Positions 1-6,729 of a stretch of DNA of 9,610 bases are shown here, piece after piece (the stretch's first letter is position 1; each line of letters begins with the position of its first letter). Below the pieces are notes generated by a model. It did not search any database and had not been told where the DNA came from. It saw nothing but the letters and a program-made list of their open reading frames with translations. The position numbers and the translations under genes were made by a program. The DNA is from an uncultured Candidatus Saccharibacteria bacterium (GTDB taxonomy: Bacteria; Patescibacteriota; Saccharimonadia; Saccharimonadales; Saccharimonadaceae): positions 1-9,610 of the forward strand of contig CALIXG010000035.1 in assembly GCA_938046495.1 (NCBI GenBank). Direction: 5' to 3'.

Positions 1-583
1 CTGAACTATTGAGGTAATACCAAGTTCCACCTTGGTTCAACCAACCTGTTTGCATGGCACCTGATCCATCGAGATAGTACCATACTCCATCAACTTTTTG
101 CCAGCCTGTAGCTAAATTATTATTAATATAAAGTTGAGGCTTACCATTAACAGTCAACCATTTATACTCATTTTTCTGATTATTTGAATTAGTATCAGAA
201 AAATCTACATGATCTGTATTATTTCTACCAGTACTATTTGTATTAACATATGTGTTATCGTTTGAAGCTGGAGGAGTTGCACCTGCCTTTAATGCAAATT
301 CATGAACCCAAATACCTCCATCTGAATAACTTTTTACATAAGTAAATTCTGGAAATTCTCCTGGTTCACCTGAATATTTTTCAGCATATTTGAAGGTTAA
401 TGGGAGATTAGATTTATCTCTATATCTCCATTGTGTACTACGAAAGTTTTCTGGATTAGGATTTTCTGTCGTATTTTGACTAGCGTAAACTGTTAGTTCA
501 TCTGAAATTGAAGCTAATAAAGTACTAGCTCCAAGTAATGTTACCCCTGCAGCTCCCACTGCTAAAATATGTTTTGCTTTCAT
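1..583 (-). CDS. Secreted choline-binding-repeat protein, C-terminus cut by window edge
   Basis: The frame is open from an ATG at 583 to the window edge, giving 194 codons. Residues 1 to about 34 form a signal peptide: a KAKH basic start, a hydrophobic core, and a probable cleavage near VYAS. Residues about 35-135 are a polar, Asn/Ser-rich region that I do not recognise. A degenerate repeat (KWLTVNG...LYIN, about 140-158) precedes two clear choline-binding repeats starting TGW at 159 and 179, and more probably lie beyond the edge. Such repeats in streptococci bind phosphocholine on teichoic acids, so the protein is probably displayed non-covalently on a cell wall. The start is fixed by GAGG at 590-593, six bases upstream. 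The preceding gene ends 35 bp upstream with no visible terminator, so the two are probably co-transcribed. The function of the N-terminal part is unknown. Confidence 0.85.
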   Translation of the reverse strand, partial: MKAKHILAVGAAGVTLLGASTLLASISDELTVYASQNTTENPNPENFRSTQWRYRDKSNLPLTFKYAEKYSGEPGEFPEFTYVKSYSDGGIWVHEFALKAGATPPASNDNTYVNTNSTGRNNTDHVDFSDTNSNNQKNEYKWLTVNGKPQLYINNNLATGWQKVDGVWYYLDGSGAMQTGWLNQGGTWYYLNSS

Positions 584-589
584 CTTTTA

Positions 590-593
590 CCTC
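590..593 (-). promoter_or_regulatory. Ribosome binding site of the first choline-binding gene
   Basis: On the minus strand AAAGAGG lies six bases before the ATG at 583. It supports this start and shows normal Shine-Dalgarno use in the left block. Confidence 0.65.
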
Positions 594-618
594 TTTATCA
601 CTTATTCCGTATATAATG

Positions 619-1542
619 TTACACCCACTCACCATTGGCATTTAGAGTGTAGCCGTTAATCATTGTATTTACTGCAAGAGCACCTGAACTATAGGCATAA
701 TACCACTTGCCACCTGCTTGGAACCAACCAGTAACCAGAACACCCGAAGTATTTAGATAGTACCAAACACCATCTACTTTTGCCCAACCAGTAGCCATTG
801 CACCGTCGGAGTAGAGATAGTACCACTTACCACCTTGGTTTAACCATCCCGTCTGCATAGAACCAGCACTATTGAGATAGTACCATTTACCAGAGATAAA
901 CTTCCAACCAGTTTGCATACTACCATCTTGATCAAAGAAATACCACTTATCAGAGATGTGTTGCCAACCTGTACGTTTCTCTTCCACTTTCACAACATCA
1001 GTAACGCTATCGTCTTTTACAAACCAATGTTTTCGAACATCTTGATCAATCTTTGTTTCTACAAAACGATAGCCTTTAAAAGATCCGTGTTCAACTTCTT
1101 CAGCCTTTTTTACAGCAGTAGCAGGAAGAAATGCTTTTAATTCTCTACTAGTACCATCTGATTCCATGACCAACCAAGAAGTACCCTTAACTGTATCTTT
1201 AAATGGTTTTACAATATCAGGCTTCACAGAAAGGCCATCTACTTTATCTCCTGTAACTGTCACTGCTGGCTTAAAGTAATGCTTTAATACCGTTCCATCA
1301 ATTAAGGAGTTATCAAATTTATAACCCGAAAAATTACCTGGAGAAGATGTTTCAGGTTTTGATGAATCATAAGTTTGAGCTTCTCTTAAGACCTTTTCCT
1401 TACCATCTTCCTGTTTTGTGACCCAAACAACTGTCTTATAAACATTCGTTTCCGAAGCTTTCACTTCAGTTACTCTTGCTCCAACAAGGGCAGTGCCTGC
1501 CAAGGTTGCACCTAATAAAATTTTCAACACTTTTGATTTCAT
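619..1542 (-). CDS. Secreted choline-binding protein with duplicated N-terminal domain
   Basis: The protein has 307 residues from the ATG at 1542. A longer frame reaches 1596, but that start lies inside the -35 box, while 1542 has AGGAGG six bases upstream. Residues 1 to about 29 are a signal peptide, with likely cleavage near VKAS. Residues 37-92 and 121-178 are two copies of one module; shared features are an aromatic W-x-V start, a central DG, GxFxGYxF, and xxDxxVxKHxF. I do not recognise its function. From residue 191 come about five choline-binding repeats (TGW...WYYL) and the tail GYTLNANGEWV, typical of mitis-group streptococcal proteins. The protein would be held on phosphocholine-bearing teichoic acid. 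It has its own consensus promoter and probably continues into the gene ending at the left edge. Confidence 0.9.
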   Translation of the reverse strand: MKSKVLKILLGATLAGTALVGARVTEVKASETNVYKTVVWVTKQEDGKEKVLREAQTYDSSKPETSSPGNFSGYKFDNSLIDGTVLKHYFKPAVTVTGDKVDGLSVKPDIVKPFKDTVKGTSWLVMESDGTSRELKAFLPATAVKKAEEVEHGSFKGYRFVETKIDQDVRKHWFVKDDSVTDVVKVEEKRTGWQHISDKWYFFDQDGSMQTGWKFISGKWYYLNSAGSMQTGWLNQGGKWYYLYSDGAMATGWAKVDGVWYYLNTSGVLVTGWFQAGGKWYYAYSSGALAVNTMINGYTLNANGEWV

Positions 1543-1548
1543 TGGAAA

Positions 1549-1554
1549 CCTCCT
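1549..1554 (-). promoter_or_regulatory. Ribosome binding site deciding the 1542 start
   Basis: A perfect AGGAGG on the minus strand, six bases before the ATG at 1542. It rules out the longer reading that would start at 1596. Confidence 0.85.
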
Positions 1555-1567
1555 ATTATTTTTACCC

Positions 1568-1596
1568 ATTATAATACTCATACAAAATAAATGCAA
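1568..1596 (-). promoter_or_regulatory. Sigma-70 type promoter for the choline-binding gene at 619-1542
   Basis: On the minus strand TTGCAT (1591-1596) and TATAAT (1568-1573) are separated by exactly 17 bp. Transcription would begin near 1561, giving a leader of about 20 bases with AGGAGG before the ATG at 1542. The -35 box touches the T-tract of the upstream gene's terminator. Confidence 0.8.
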
Positions 1597-1625
1597 GAAA
1601 AAACAGGAGATTTCTCCCCTGTTTT
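1596..1625 (-). terminator. Intrinsic terminator after the truncated choline-binding gene
   Basis: Arms at 1600-1609 and 1616-1625 pair as AAAACAGG/CCTGTTTT, with an inner GGAG/CTCC option. Read on the minus strand, the hairpin is followed by a run of six T. It lies 19-48 bases after the TAA at 1644, so it ends the transcript of 1644-2504 and separates that gene from the next promoter. Confidence 0.8.
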
Positions 1626-1643
1626 ATATTCTAGTTACTAGGA

Positions 1644-2504
1644 TTATACCCACTCACCATTTTCGTTTACTGTGTAACCATCTGGTGTAGTAGTGCTAAC
1701 TGCAAGAGCACCTGATGAGTATGAGTAGTACCATTTAGATCCTACTTGGTACCAACCAGTTGCCATAGCACCTGATGATTTCAAGTAGTACCAAGTTCCA
1801 TTATCTTTAACCCAACCAGTTGCCATAGCACCTGATGATTTCAAGTAGTACCAAGTTCCATCAACTTTAGCCCAACCTGTTTGCATTACACCTTCAGCAT
1901 TGAGGTAGTACCAAGTTCCATTGTCTTTAACCCATCCAGTTGCTTTTGAACCATCTTCTTTAAGGTAAGACCAAGTTCCATTTTCAGCTTTAACCCAACC
2001 AGTTTGAGTTGTAGGTTGCTCACCTACTCTAACTCCACGGTCATCAAGTTTGTATGACAACATAACAGAACCATTTGTATACATGTCACCGCCAACTTCC
2101 AATTTAGCTTCAAGACCAGTTGCTGACTTGAAGTCCGGTGTTGGATTAGTAACACGGAATTTAATCACTTCACCTGTTTTGAATTTTAATTCTTCATAAA
2201 CTGGTTTTCCATCTTTAAAGATTTGTTGTCCGTTATCATCATATGTTGGACGTAAAATTTCTGAAAAGTCAGCATCACCTGAAGCATTTGTCTTCACAGT
2301 GAAGTTTTCATATTGTTGTTTTTCGTTCGCACGGTTTCCAGTAGGGATGATTTGGATATCAATTTCAGTATTTGGAACTGGACGCCCACCACCATCAAGA
2401 ACTGTTACACGAACGTGTTTGTCAAATCCATGTTTAGCATCACGGTGATATTTGATATAGCCGTATTTCACCATCGGATTACGAGAATTATGATTATAAT
2501 CCAA
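1644..2504 (-). CDS. Choline-binding-repeat protein, 5'-truncated (no signal peptide)
   Basis: The frame gives 286 residues from a TTG at 2504 and stays open back to a stop at 2529-2531, but no ATG lies there. The first in-frame ATG is codon 11 (2474). Neither start has a ribosome binding site, and there is no signal peptide, although the C-terminus is that of an exported surface protein. Residues about 11-160 form a beta-rich region with VRVTVLDGGGRPVPNTEIDI, resembling Ig-like or transthyretin-like surface modules. From residue 168 come six choline-binding repeats, ending in GYTVNENGEWV. I infer that the 5' end was lost at the block junction, so the gene may be a pseudogene or a fragment at an assembly join. 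A good terminator follows it. The frame itself is intact and its repeats are undamaged. Confidence 0.75.
   Translation of the reverse strand: MDYNHNSRNPMVKYGYIKYHRDAKHGFDKHVRVTVLDGGGRPVPNTEIDIQIIPTGNRANEKQQYENFTVKTNASGDADFSEILRPTYDDNGQQIFKDGKPVYEELKFKTGEVIKFRVTNPTPDFKSATGLEAKLEVGGDMYTNGSVMLSYKLDDRGVRVGEQPTTQTGWVKAENGTWSYLKEDGSKATGWVKDNGTWYYLNAEGVMQTGWAKVDGTWYYLKSSGAMATGWVKDNGTWYYLKSSGAMATGWYQVGSKWYYSYSSGALAVSTTTPDGYTVNENGEWV
1752..1860 (-). repeat. Near-identical 60-bp choline-binding repeat units
   Basis: Positions 1752-1800 and 1812-1860 are identical over 49 bp with a 60-bp period. Each period encodes one 20-residue choline-binding repeat. More diverged units continue at 60-bp steps to about 2003, and similar units recur in the other two genes. 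Repeat number could change by recombination. Confidence 0.85.
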
Positions 2505-2550
2505 TGATTGAACTGATATCGAAAAGTATTAAGAGGGTATAAATATATTA

Positions 2551-2579
2551 CTTAGTGTTGCACTTGAGAGGTTAACTCA
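2551..2579 (+). promoter_or_regulatory. Copy 1 of a 29-bp conserved upstream element
   Basis: It matches 4052-4080 at 27 of 29 positions. It contains AGTG-TTG-CACT (2554-2564) followed at once by TGAG-N7-CTCA (2565-2579 region), with GTTAAC inside. It ends 33 bp before the TATAAT at 2613, just upstream of the expected -35. I read it as an operator or activator site; the regulator is not known. Confidence 0.65.
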
Positions 2580-2589
2580 GTGGGTTAAG

Positions 2590-2618
2590 TTTATTTTCAA
2601 CCAAAAATATAGTATAAT
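2590..2618 (+). promoter_or_regulatory. Promoter of the acidic-repeat nucleotidyltransferase gene
   Basis: A perfect TATAAT lies at 2613-2618. The -35 position at 17-bp spacing (2590-2595) reads TTTATT, which is weak, so the adjacent 29-bp element may help recruit polymerase. Transcription would start near 2625, so a TTG at 2618 cannot be the gene's start. Confidence 0.6.
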
Positions 2619-2624
2619 TGTTTT

Positions 2625-2660
2625 ATGATCATCAAAATAAAAAACTTTATTGCGGACTAA
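2625..2660 (+). CDS. Possible 11-codon leaderless mini-ORF (or sign of a frameshift)
   Basis: An ATG lies seven bases after the TATAAT, where transcription should begin. It reads 11 codons (MIIKIKNFIAD) to a TAA at 2658-2660, two bases before the ATG of the large gene at 2663. It could be a leaderless leader peptide that couples translation to the next gene. Alternatively, one base is missing from the A-run at 2639-2644, and the large gene really begins at 2625. I cannot choose between these from the sequence. Confidence 0.3.
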   Translation: MIIKIKNFIAD

Positions 2661-2662
2661 CT

Positions 2663-4030
2663 ATGAGTGAATTTTTGCGAAGTAATCCTGAATCGTTCGA
2701 ATTTGAACAGAATCAAGACAGGATTTTAAATGAGACTGCCGTCAATGGGCTTTCTCGAGTTGCCGAGAGATACGTAGATAATAAAGAAGAATTCGACGCT
2801 AATCATGATGATGGTGGAGAAGAATATGATGATGAGTCTGACGAAGACTATGGCTACGACGGTGAAGAATATGACGATGAATCTGACGAAGACTATGACT
2901 ACGACGGCGAAGAATACGATGATGAGTCTGACGAAAACTATGACTACGACGGAGAAGAATACGATGATGAGTCTGACGAAGAGTATGGCTACGACGATGA
3001 CGACTATTATTCTGAATACGAAGAGCAGCATTATGGCGAAGAGCGTATTGATTTCGACGAAGAAAAATTAGTTCTTCGGGAAATTCCTCTGCCTACAGAA
3101 ATACTTGAACGCTATTCTTTTCTTAACGATTTACCGCACGGTGTTGCTGTGATGGGCGGTATCGCTAGAAGTATCGCGCGAGAAATGATCACGGGTGAGC
3201 GTGAGCCCATTCGCGATATTGATCTTGTTAATATCTTGGACGAAGAAGGTAATAGTGAAAATGATCATGAAACTCTTGACATGCTTTCTCGGAAATATAT
3301 GCCAGATGATGATTTATTTGGTCATAGCATTAGAGACGAAACTTTGGAACATTATTTTGAGTCACGCGATTTTACCATCAATCAGAGCCTCATAATGGAC
3401 GGCAAACTGATTTTTAGTAATTTCGCTTACAATGACTTTCAAGAGAACATTATCCGCCCCACTTATTTTGAACATCCCTACGACGGCGAAGATATAGGTA
3501 GTAGACTTTTTCTTAAGGCCATAATGATGCGTAGTGTAATTTCTCAGATTTCAGATTCAATTCCACTCATAGAAGATATGCAGCCACCTCACCATGTCAA
3601 GTCATTTGATATAGCATTATTCTTAAACAAAGCTATGAGTAGAGGGGCGAAAACTGCACGTATTTTTACCGAAGATTTAGTAGATTGGGATGTCATAACG
3701 GAAGAATATAGCGGTCGGCCTATTGCGCTTGCGAAAGCACTTCACGAGGATGTTTACCCGTTTGAATTTCACTCATCAGCAGACGAACGTTTTAAAGATG
3801 TTGAAGAATGTAGTGACATGGATGGATTTTTTGCGCCACCTACAATATCGGAATATCATGCCTCTAACCAGATAATTCGTCGCGCAATTGCCGAATATGA
3901 GGATGGTTTAGATGAGTCTATCGATAGCGGGGAAGAACGAGTTTCTGGCTACTATACCCAAGCTGAATATGATGAAATTAACCGTTCTTCTGCCTATGAC
4001 GATAATACGATGATTACAGTTAGGCATTAA
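2663..4030 (+). CDS. Nucleotidyltransferase-like protein (poly(A) polymerase/CCA-adding head) with acidic repeats
   Basis: The protein has 455 residues from the ATG at 2663. Residues 1-51 are polar. Residues 52-111 are four 15-residue repeats of the form GEEYDDESDEDYxYD, extremely acidic and probably unstructured. From about 135 a folded domain carries the marks of the class II nucleotidyltransferase head: MGGIAR at 164-169 (GG..R nucleotide-binding loop), RDIDLV at 184-189 with the D185/D187 metal pair, and RDFTIN at 235-240, matching the RRDFTIN motif of CCA-adding enzymes and poly(A) polymerases. GSRLFLKAIMMRSV resembles the following DPLRxLRAxRF segment. The C-terminal part, also acidic, I do not recognise. 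CCA-adding enzymes of this type lack such a repeat tract, so this is probably a paralogue; its substrate is unknown. It lies 96 bp before uvrB and shares a 29-bp upstream element with it. The start has only a weak ribosome binding site. Confidence 0.8.
   Translation: MSEFLRSNPESFEFEQNQDRILNETAVNGLSRVAERYVDNKEEFDANHDDGGEEYDDESDEDYGYDGEEYDDESDEDYDYDGEEYDDESDENYDYDGEEYDDESDEEYGYDDDDYYSEYEEQHYGEERIDFDEEKLVLREIPLPTEILERYSFLNDLPHGVAVMGGIARSIAREMITGEREPIRDIDLVNILDEEGNSENDHETLDMLSRKYMPDDDLFGHSIRDETLEHYFESRDFTINQSLIMDGKLIFSNFAYNDFQENIIRPTYFEHPYDGEDIGSRLFLKAIMMRSVISQISDSIPLIEDMQPPHHVKSFDIALFLNKAMSRGAKTARIFTEDLVDWDVITEEYSGRPIALAKALHEDVYPFEFHSSADERFKDVEECSDMDGFFAPPTISEYHASNQIIRRAIAEYEDGLDESIDSGEERVSGYYTQAEYDEINRSSAYDDNTMITVRH
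2816..2995 (+). repeat. In-frame 45-bp tandem repeat, four copies
   Basis: Units lie at 2816-2860, 2861-2905, 2906-2950 and 2951-2995, each encoding 15 residues beginning GEEYDDESDE. Differences are mostly single bases (GGT/GGC/GGA, GAC/AAC). The 45-bp period keeps the frame, so copy number can vary without breaking the gene. The reverse strand reads as a hydrophobic frame, which is only a shadow. Confidence 0.9.
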
Positions 4031-4051
4031 AAACAGCTTCTCTTTTTATTG

Positions 4052-4080
4052 CTCAGTGTTGCACTTGAGATGTTAACTCA
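4052..4080 (+). promoter_or_regulatory. Copy 2 of the 29-bp conserved element, upstream of uvrB
   Basis: It differs from 2551-2579 at two positions only: C for T at the third base and T for G inside the second loop. Both inverted repeats, AGTG-TTG-CACT and TGAG-N7-CTCA, are intact. It ends 32 bp before the uvrB -10 box and nine bases before the -35, nearly the same placement as copy 1. A candidate operator. Confidence 0.7.
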
Positions 4081-4089
4081 TCAAATTTT

Positions 4090-4118
4090 TTGCGTAATCA
4101 GCCCAAAAATTGTATAAT
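4090..4118 (+). promoter_or_regulatory. uvrB promoter, probably giving a leaderless mRNA
   Basis: TTGCGT (4090-4095) and TATAAT (4113-4118) are 17 bp apart. The ATG at 4127 begins only eight bases after the -10 box, so the transcript should start at or within a base or two of the start codon. There is no room for a Shine-Dalgarno sequence. Confidence 0.75.
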
Positions 4119-4126
4119 ATATAGGT

Positions 4127-6139
4127 ATGCCAGAGTTTCGCCTACATAGTAAATTCCAGCCCACCGGTGATCAGCCGGCGGCTATTGCTCAGCTCACACG
4201 TGGTCTCAAGATGGGGGTTCGTGAGCAGACTTTGCTTGGCGTTACTGGCTCCGGCAAGACTTTTACTATGGCGAATCTCATCGCTAATGTTCAGAAGCCG
4301 ACACTAATTCTCGCTCATAATAAAACTCTGGCCGCTCAGCTCTACTCTGAGTTTCGTGAATTTTTCCCCGAGAACGAGGTGCATTATTTTGTTTCTTATT
4401 TCGATTACTACCAGCCGGAAGCCTATATCGCTAGCACCGATACTTACATCGAAAAAGATTCCGCCATCAATGATGAAATTGACCGTCTGCGCCATGCCGC
4501 CACAGTTTCTCTACTTACACGCAAAGACACCATTATTGTCGCTTCGGTTTCTTGTATTTATGGTATCGGTTCTCCCGATCATTACACTGAAATGTCTCTA
4601 CATCTCGAGAAAACCGGTCATACTTGGCAGGTAATTTCGAAAAATACTCTACCAGTCGCCAAGCTCAACCAAACTAACCTGATGATTTATCTCATCGCCA
4701 TGCAATACCACCGTAATGACCTCGCTTTTGAGCGTGGTAATTTCCGGGTCAAAGGCGATACCATCGATCTCTTTCCAGCCTCCGGTGAAATTGCTTATCG
4801 CTTCGAATTTGCTTTTGATGAACTCGAAGAGGTTAAAATCATCGATCCACTCACCGCCGAAGTCCGCGAAAAACCAGATCAAGTTTTCATCTTCCCGAAT
4901 ACCCACTACGCCACTCCGAAAGATCAACTCGACCGTGCTATTGATTTAATTCAAGCTGAATTTGACGAACGTCTAAAATATTTCGAGGCTAATCATAAAT
5001 ATCTAGAAGCGCAACGTATTTCTCAGCGTACCAAATATGATCTCGAAATGCTCAAAGAAACTGGTTTTGTAAAGGGAATTGAAAACTATTCTCGTCATCT
5101 AGATGGCCGTAAGGCTGGGGAACCACCAGCGACTTTGCTCGATTTCTTCCCAGATGATTTTCTCTTATTAGTCGACGAATCCCATATGACGCTGCCACAG
5201 GTGCGCGGGATGTATAATGGTGACCACGCTAGAAAATCCACTCTGGTGGAATATGGTTTCCGCTTACCGAGCGCCCTCGATAATCGTCCTCTAACCTTTG
5301 ATGAATTTGAAACTCATATTCGCCGTGCGGTTTATGTTTCTGCGACTCCTGGCAAATATGAACTAGAAGTCTCCCCTAAGCCAGCCGAGCAAGTAATTCG
5401 CCCGACCGGTCTGCTTGATCCAGAAATCGAAGTTCGACCAAGTGAAGGCCAAATCGATGATTTGATGAGTGAGATTGAAGCTCGTATTGCTAAAAATCAA
5501 CGCGTCATTGTTACTACGCTGACCAAGCGTATGGCGGAGGATCTGACTGACCACTTGAAGGATCATAAGATTAAAACCGCCTATATTCACTCTGATATCG
5601 ACACCTTGGAGCGTGGTGATATTCTGCGTGATTTGCGATCCGGAGTCTATGATGTACTAGTTGGCATTAATTTGCTACGTGAAGGTTTGGATTTACCGGA
5701 AGTTTCACTCGTGGCGATTCTCGATGCTGATAAGGAAGGTTTTTTGCGTTCTGAGTCGGCTCTCATTCAGACTATTGGTCGTGCGGCGCGCCATGTCGAA
5801 GGTCACGTCATTATGTATGCCGATAATATTACCGAAAGTATGGAGCGGGCAATTTCCGAAACTAATCGTCGCCGTGAAATTCAGCAAAACTATAATAAGG
5901 AACATGGTATCACTCCGACCTCTATTAAGAAAGAAATCTCGTTGGGTCTTCGTGCAATTATTCCAGAAAAAGCCAAGGAAGATAAGCTGGATCTTAAGAA
6001 AGTGCCGAAGACTGAACTCCCATCTCTGATGAAGGAGCTTTCTGAACAAATGCAACTCGCCGCCGCCAATCTCGAATTCGAGCAAGCTGCCAAGCTTCGC
6101 GACATGATCCAAAAAATCAAAGACGCCGAGAATAACTAA
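4127..6139 (+). CDS. uvrB: UvrABC system protein B (excinuclease helicase subunit)
   Basis: UvrB takes damaged DNA from UvrA, opens and verifies the lesion, and recruits UvrC for incision in cytoplasmic nucleotide excision repair. The 670 residues match the normal family length. Visible marks in order: [11 protein letters not shown] near residue 10; Walker A GVTGSGKT at 38-45; the aromatic beta-hairpin region [14 protein letters not shown] at 87-100, which inserts between DNA strands; DESH (Walker B) at 350-353; VSATPG soon after; helicase motif [10 protein letters not shown] at 548-555; and a C-terminal UVR domain (about 632-667) that contacts UvrC. No key residue is missing. The ATG sits eight bases after TATAAT and looks leaderless. 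A 29-bp element shared with the preceding gene lies upstream. uvrA and uvrC are not in the window. Confidence 0.98.
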   Translation: MPEFRLHSKFQPTGDQPAAIAQLTRGLKMGVREQTLLGVTGSGKTFTMANLIANVQKPTLILAHNKTLAAQLYSEFREFFPENEVHYFVSYFDYYQPEAYIASTDTYIEKDSAINDEIDRLRHAATVSLLTRKDTIIVASVSCIYGIGSPDHYTEMSLHLEKTGHTWQVISKNTLPVAKLNQTNLMIYLIAMQYHRNDLAFERGNFRVKGDTIDLFPASGEIAYRFEFAFDELEEVKIIDPLTAEVREKPDQVFIFPNTHYATPKDQLDRAIDLIQAEFDERLKYFEANHKYLEAQRISQRTKYDLEMLKETGFVKGIENYSRHLDGRKAGEPPATLLDFFPDDFLLLVDESHMTLPQVRGMYNGDHARKSTLVEYGFRLPSALDNRPLTFDEFETHIRRAVYVSATPGKYELEVSPKPAEQVIRPTGLLDPEIEVRPSEGQIDDLMSEIEARIAKNQRVIVTTLTKRMAEDLTDHLKDHKIKTAYIHSDIDTLERGDILRDLRSGVYDVLVGINLLREGLDLPEVSLVAILDADKEGFLRSESALIQTIGRAARHVEGHVIMYADNITESMERAISETNRRREIQQNYNKEHGITPTSIKKEISLGLRAIIPEKAKEDKLDLKKVPKTELPSLMKELSEQMQLAAANLEFEQAAKLRDMIQKIKDAENN

Positions 6140-6141
6140 AT

Positions 6142-6720
6142 CTATTTTAAAATCTTCCTTACTCGCTCCCGTAATACTGGCACTATCTCTTTCTCGAACC
6201 AAGGATTCTTCGCCTGCCAGCGGAAGTTTAATGGGCTTGGGTGAACGATTGGGAAATATTCTGGTAGGTAATCCTGGAAGGCGCGTACCGTCTCGGTCAA
6301 ATTCGCTTTTTCTGCCGCCCCGAGATAGTATTTCATCGCATATTGCCCAATCAAAATCGTAAGCTTAATGTTCGGCATCAATTTTAAGATTTCTGGGTGG
6401 TATTCTTCGGCGATAAATTTTCGTGGTGGTAGATCGCCAGTTTTGCCCTTACCAGGATAATAAAAATCCATCGGTAGAATCGCAATTTTTTCAGAGTAAA
6501 ACTCTTCTTCACTCACACCCATCCATTCGCGCAGCTTCTCGCCAGATTTATCCGCAAATGGCACACCACTCTCTTCTACTTTTCGGCCAGGTGCTTGCCC
6601 GATGATTAATATTTCTGCCCTATCGCTCAATTGGTAAATTGGCCCCACATTGCGTTCGGTATACAAAACATTTCTCGGATCACGTTTTAACTTTTCAGTA
6701 ATTTTATCGAAACTATTCAT
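6142..6720 (-). CDS. Uracil-DNA glycosylase superfamily protein
   Basis: The protein has 192 residues. Enzymes of this superfamily cut the bond between uracil (or related deaminated bases) and deoxyribose, starting base excision repair. Motif 1 is GQAPG at residues 41-45 and motif 2 is HPSPLN at 160-165, the two active-site loops. LTILIGQYAMKYYLG (about 120-135) fits the core strand and helix. The protein contains no cysteine, so it cannot be a 4Fe-4S family 4 or 5 enzyme despite the GxAPG motif. The loops differ from the Ung type (GQDPYH), so I give no symbol. The gene is convergent with uvrB, with 2 bp between stop codons, and divergent from the ABC transporter. The ATG at 6720 has no Shine-Dalgarno sequence but a TATTAT box nine bases away. 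Exact base specificity is unknown. Confidence 0.85.
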   Translation of the reverse strand: MNSFDKITEKLKRDPRNVLYTERNVGPIYQLSDRAEILIIGQAPGRKVEESGVPFADKSGEKLREWMGVSEEEFYSEKIAILPMDFYYPGKGKTGDLPPRKFIAEEYHPEILKLMPNIKLTILIGQYAMKYYLGAAEKANLTETVRAFQDYLPEYFPIVHPSPLNFRWQAKNPWFEKEIVPVLRERVRKILK

Positions 6721-6729
6721 CTTAATTCG

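Noticed and set aside
1543..1596. Longer N-terminus for the 619-1542 gene
   Set aside because: The extension runs through the -10 and -35 boxes, and a perfect AGGAGG with a classic signal peptide marks 1542.
1750..2003. Regular 60-bp periodicity that could suggest a CRISPR array or satellite DNA
   Set aside because: The units are continuous coding sequence for 20-residue choline-binding repeats, with no unique spacers.
2505..2560. Insertion sequence or attachment site at the block junction
   Set aside because: I find no terminal inverted repeats, target duplication, transposase or integrase around it. TAAG...CTTA at about 2530-2554 is too short to count.
2618..2662. TTG start at 2618 for the nucleotidyltransferase-like gene
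   Set aside because: The TTG overlaps the last base of the TATAAT box, so it would not be in the transcript. ATG 2663 is preferred.
2726..3031. Minus-strand frame rich in Ile/Val/Phe that looks like a membrane protein
   Set aside because: It is the reverse complement of the acidic Glu/Asp/Tyr repeat codons. It has no promoter or ribosome binding site and exists only because of the repeat composition.
4052..4080. CIRCE (HrcA) or Gram-positive LexA box
   Set aside because: CIRCE needs TTAGCACTC-N9-GAGTGCTAA and the LexA box GAAC-N4-GTTC. Neither pattern is present; only a loose resemblance to the first CIRCE half-site exists.
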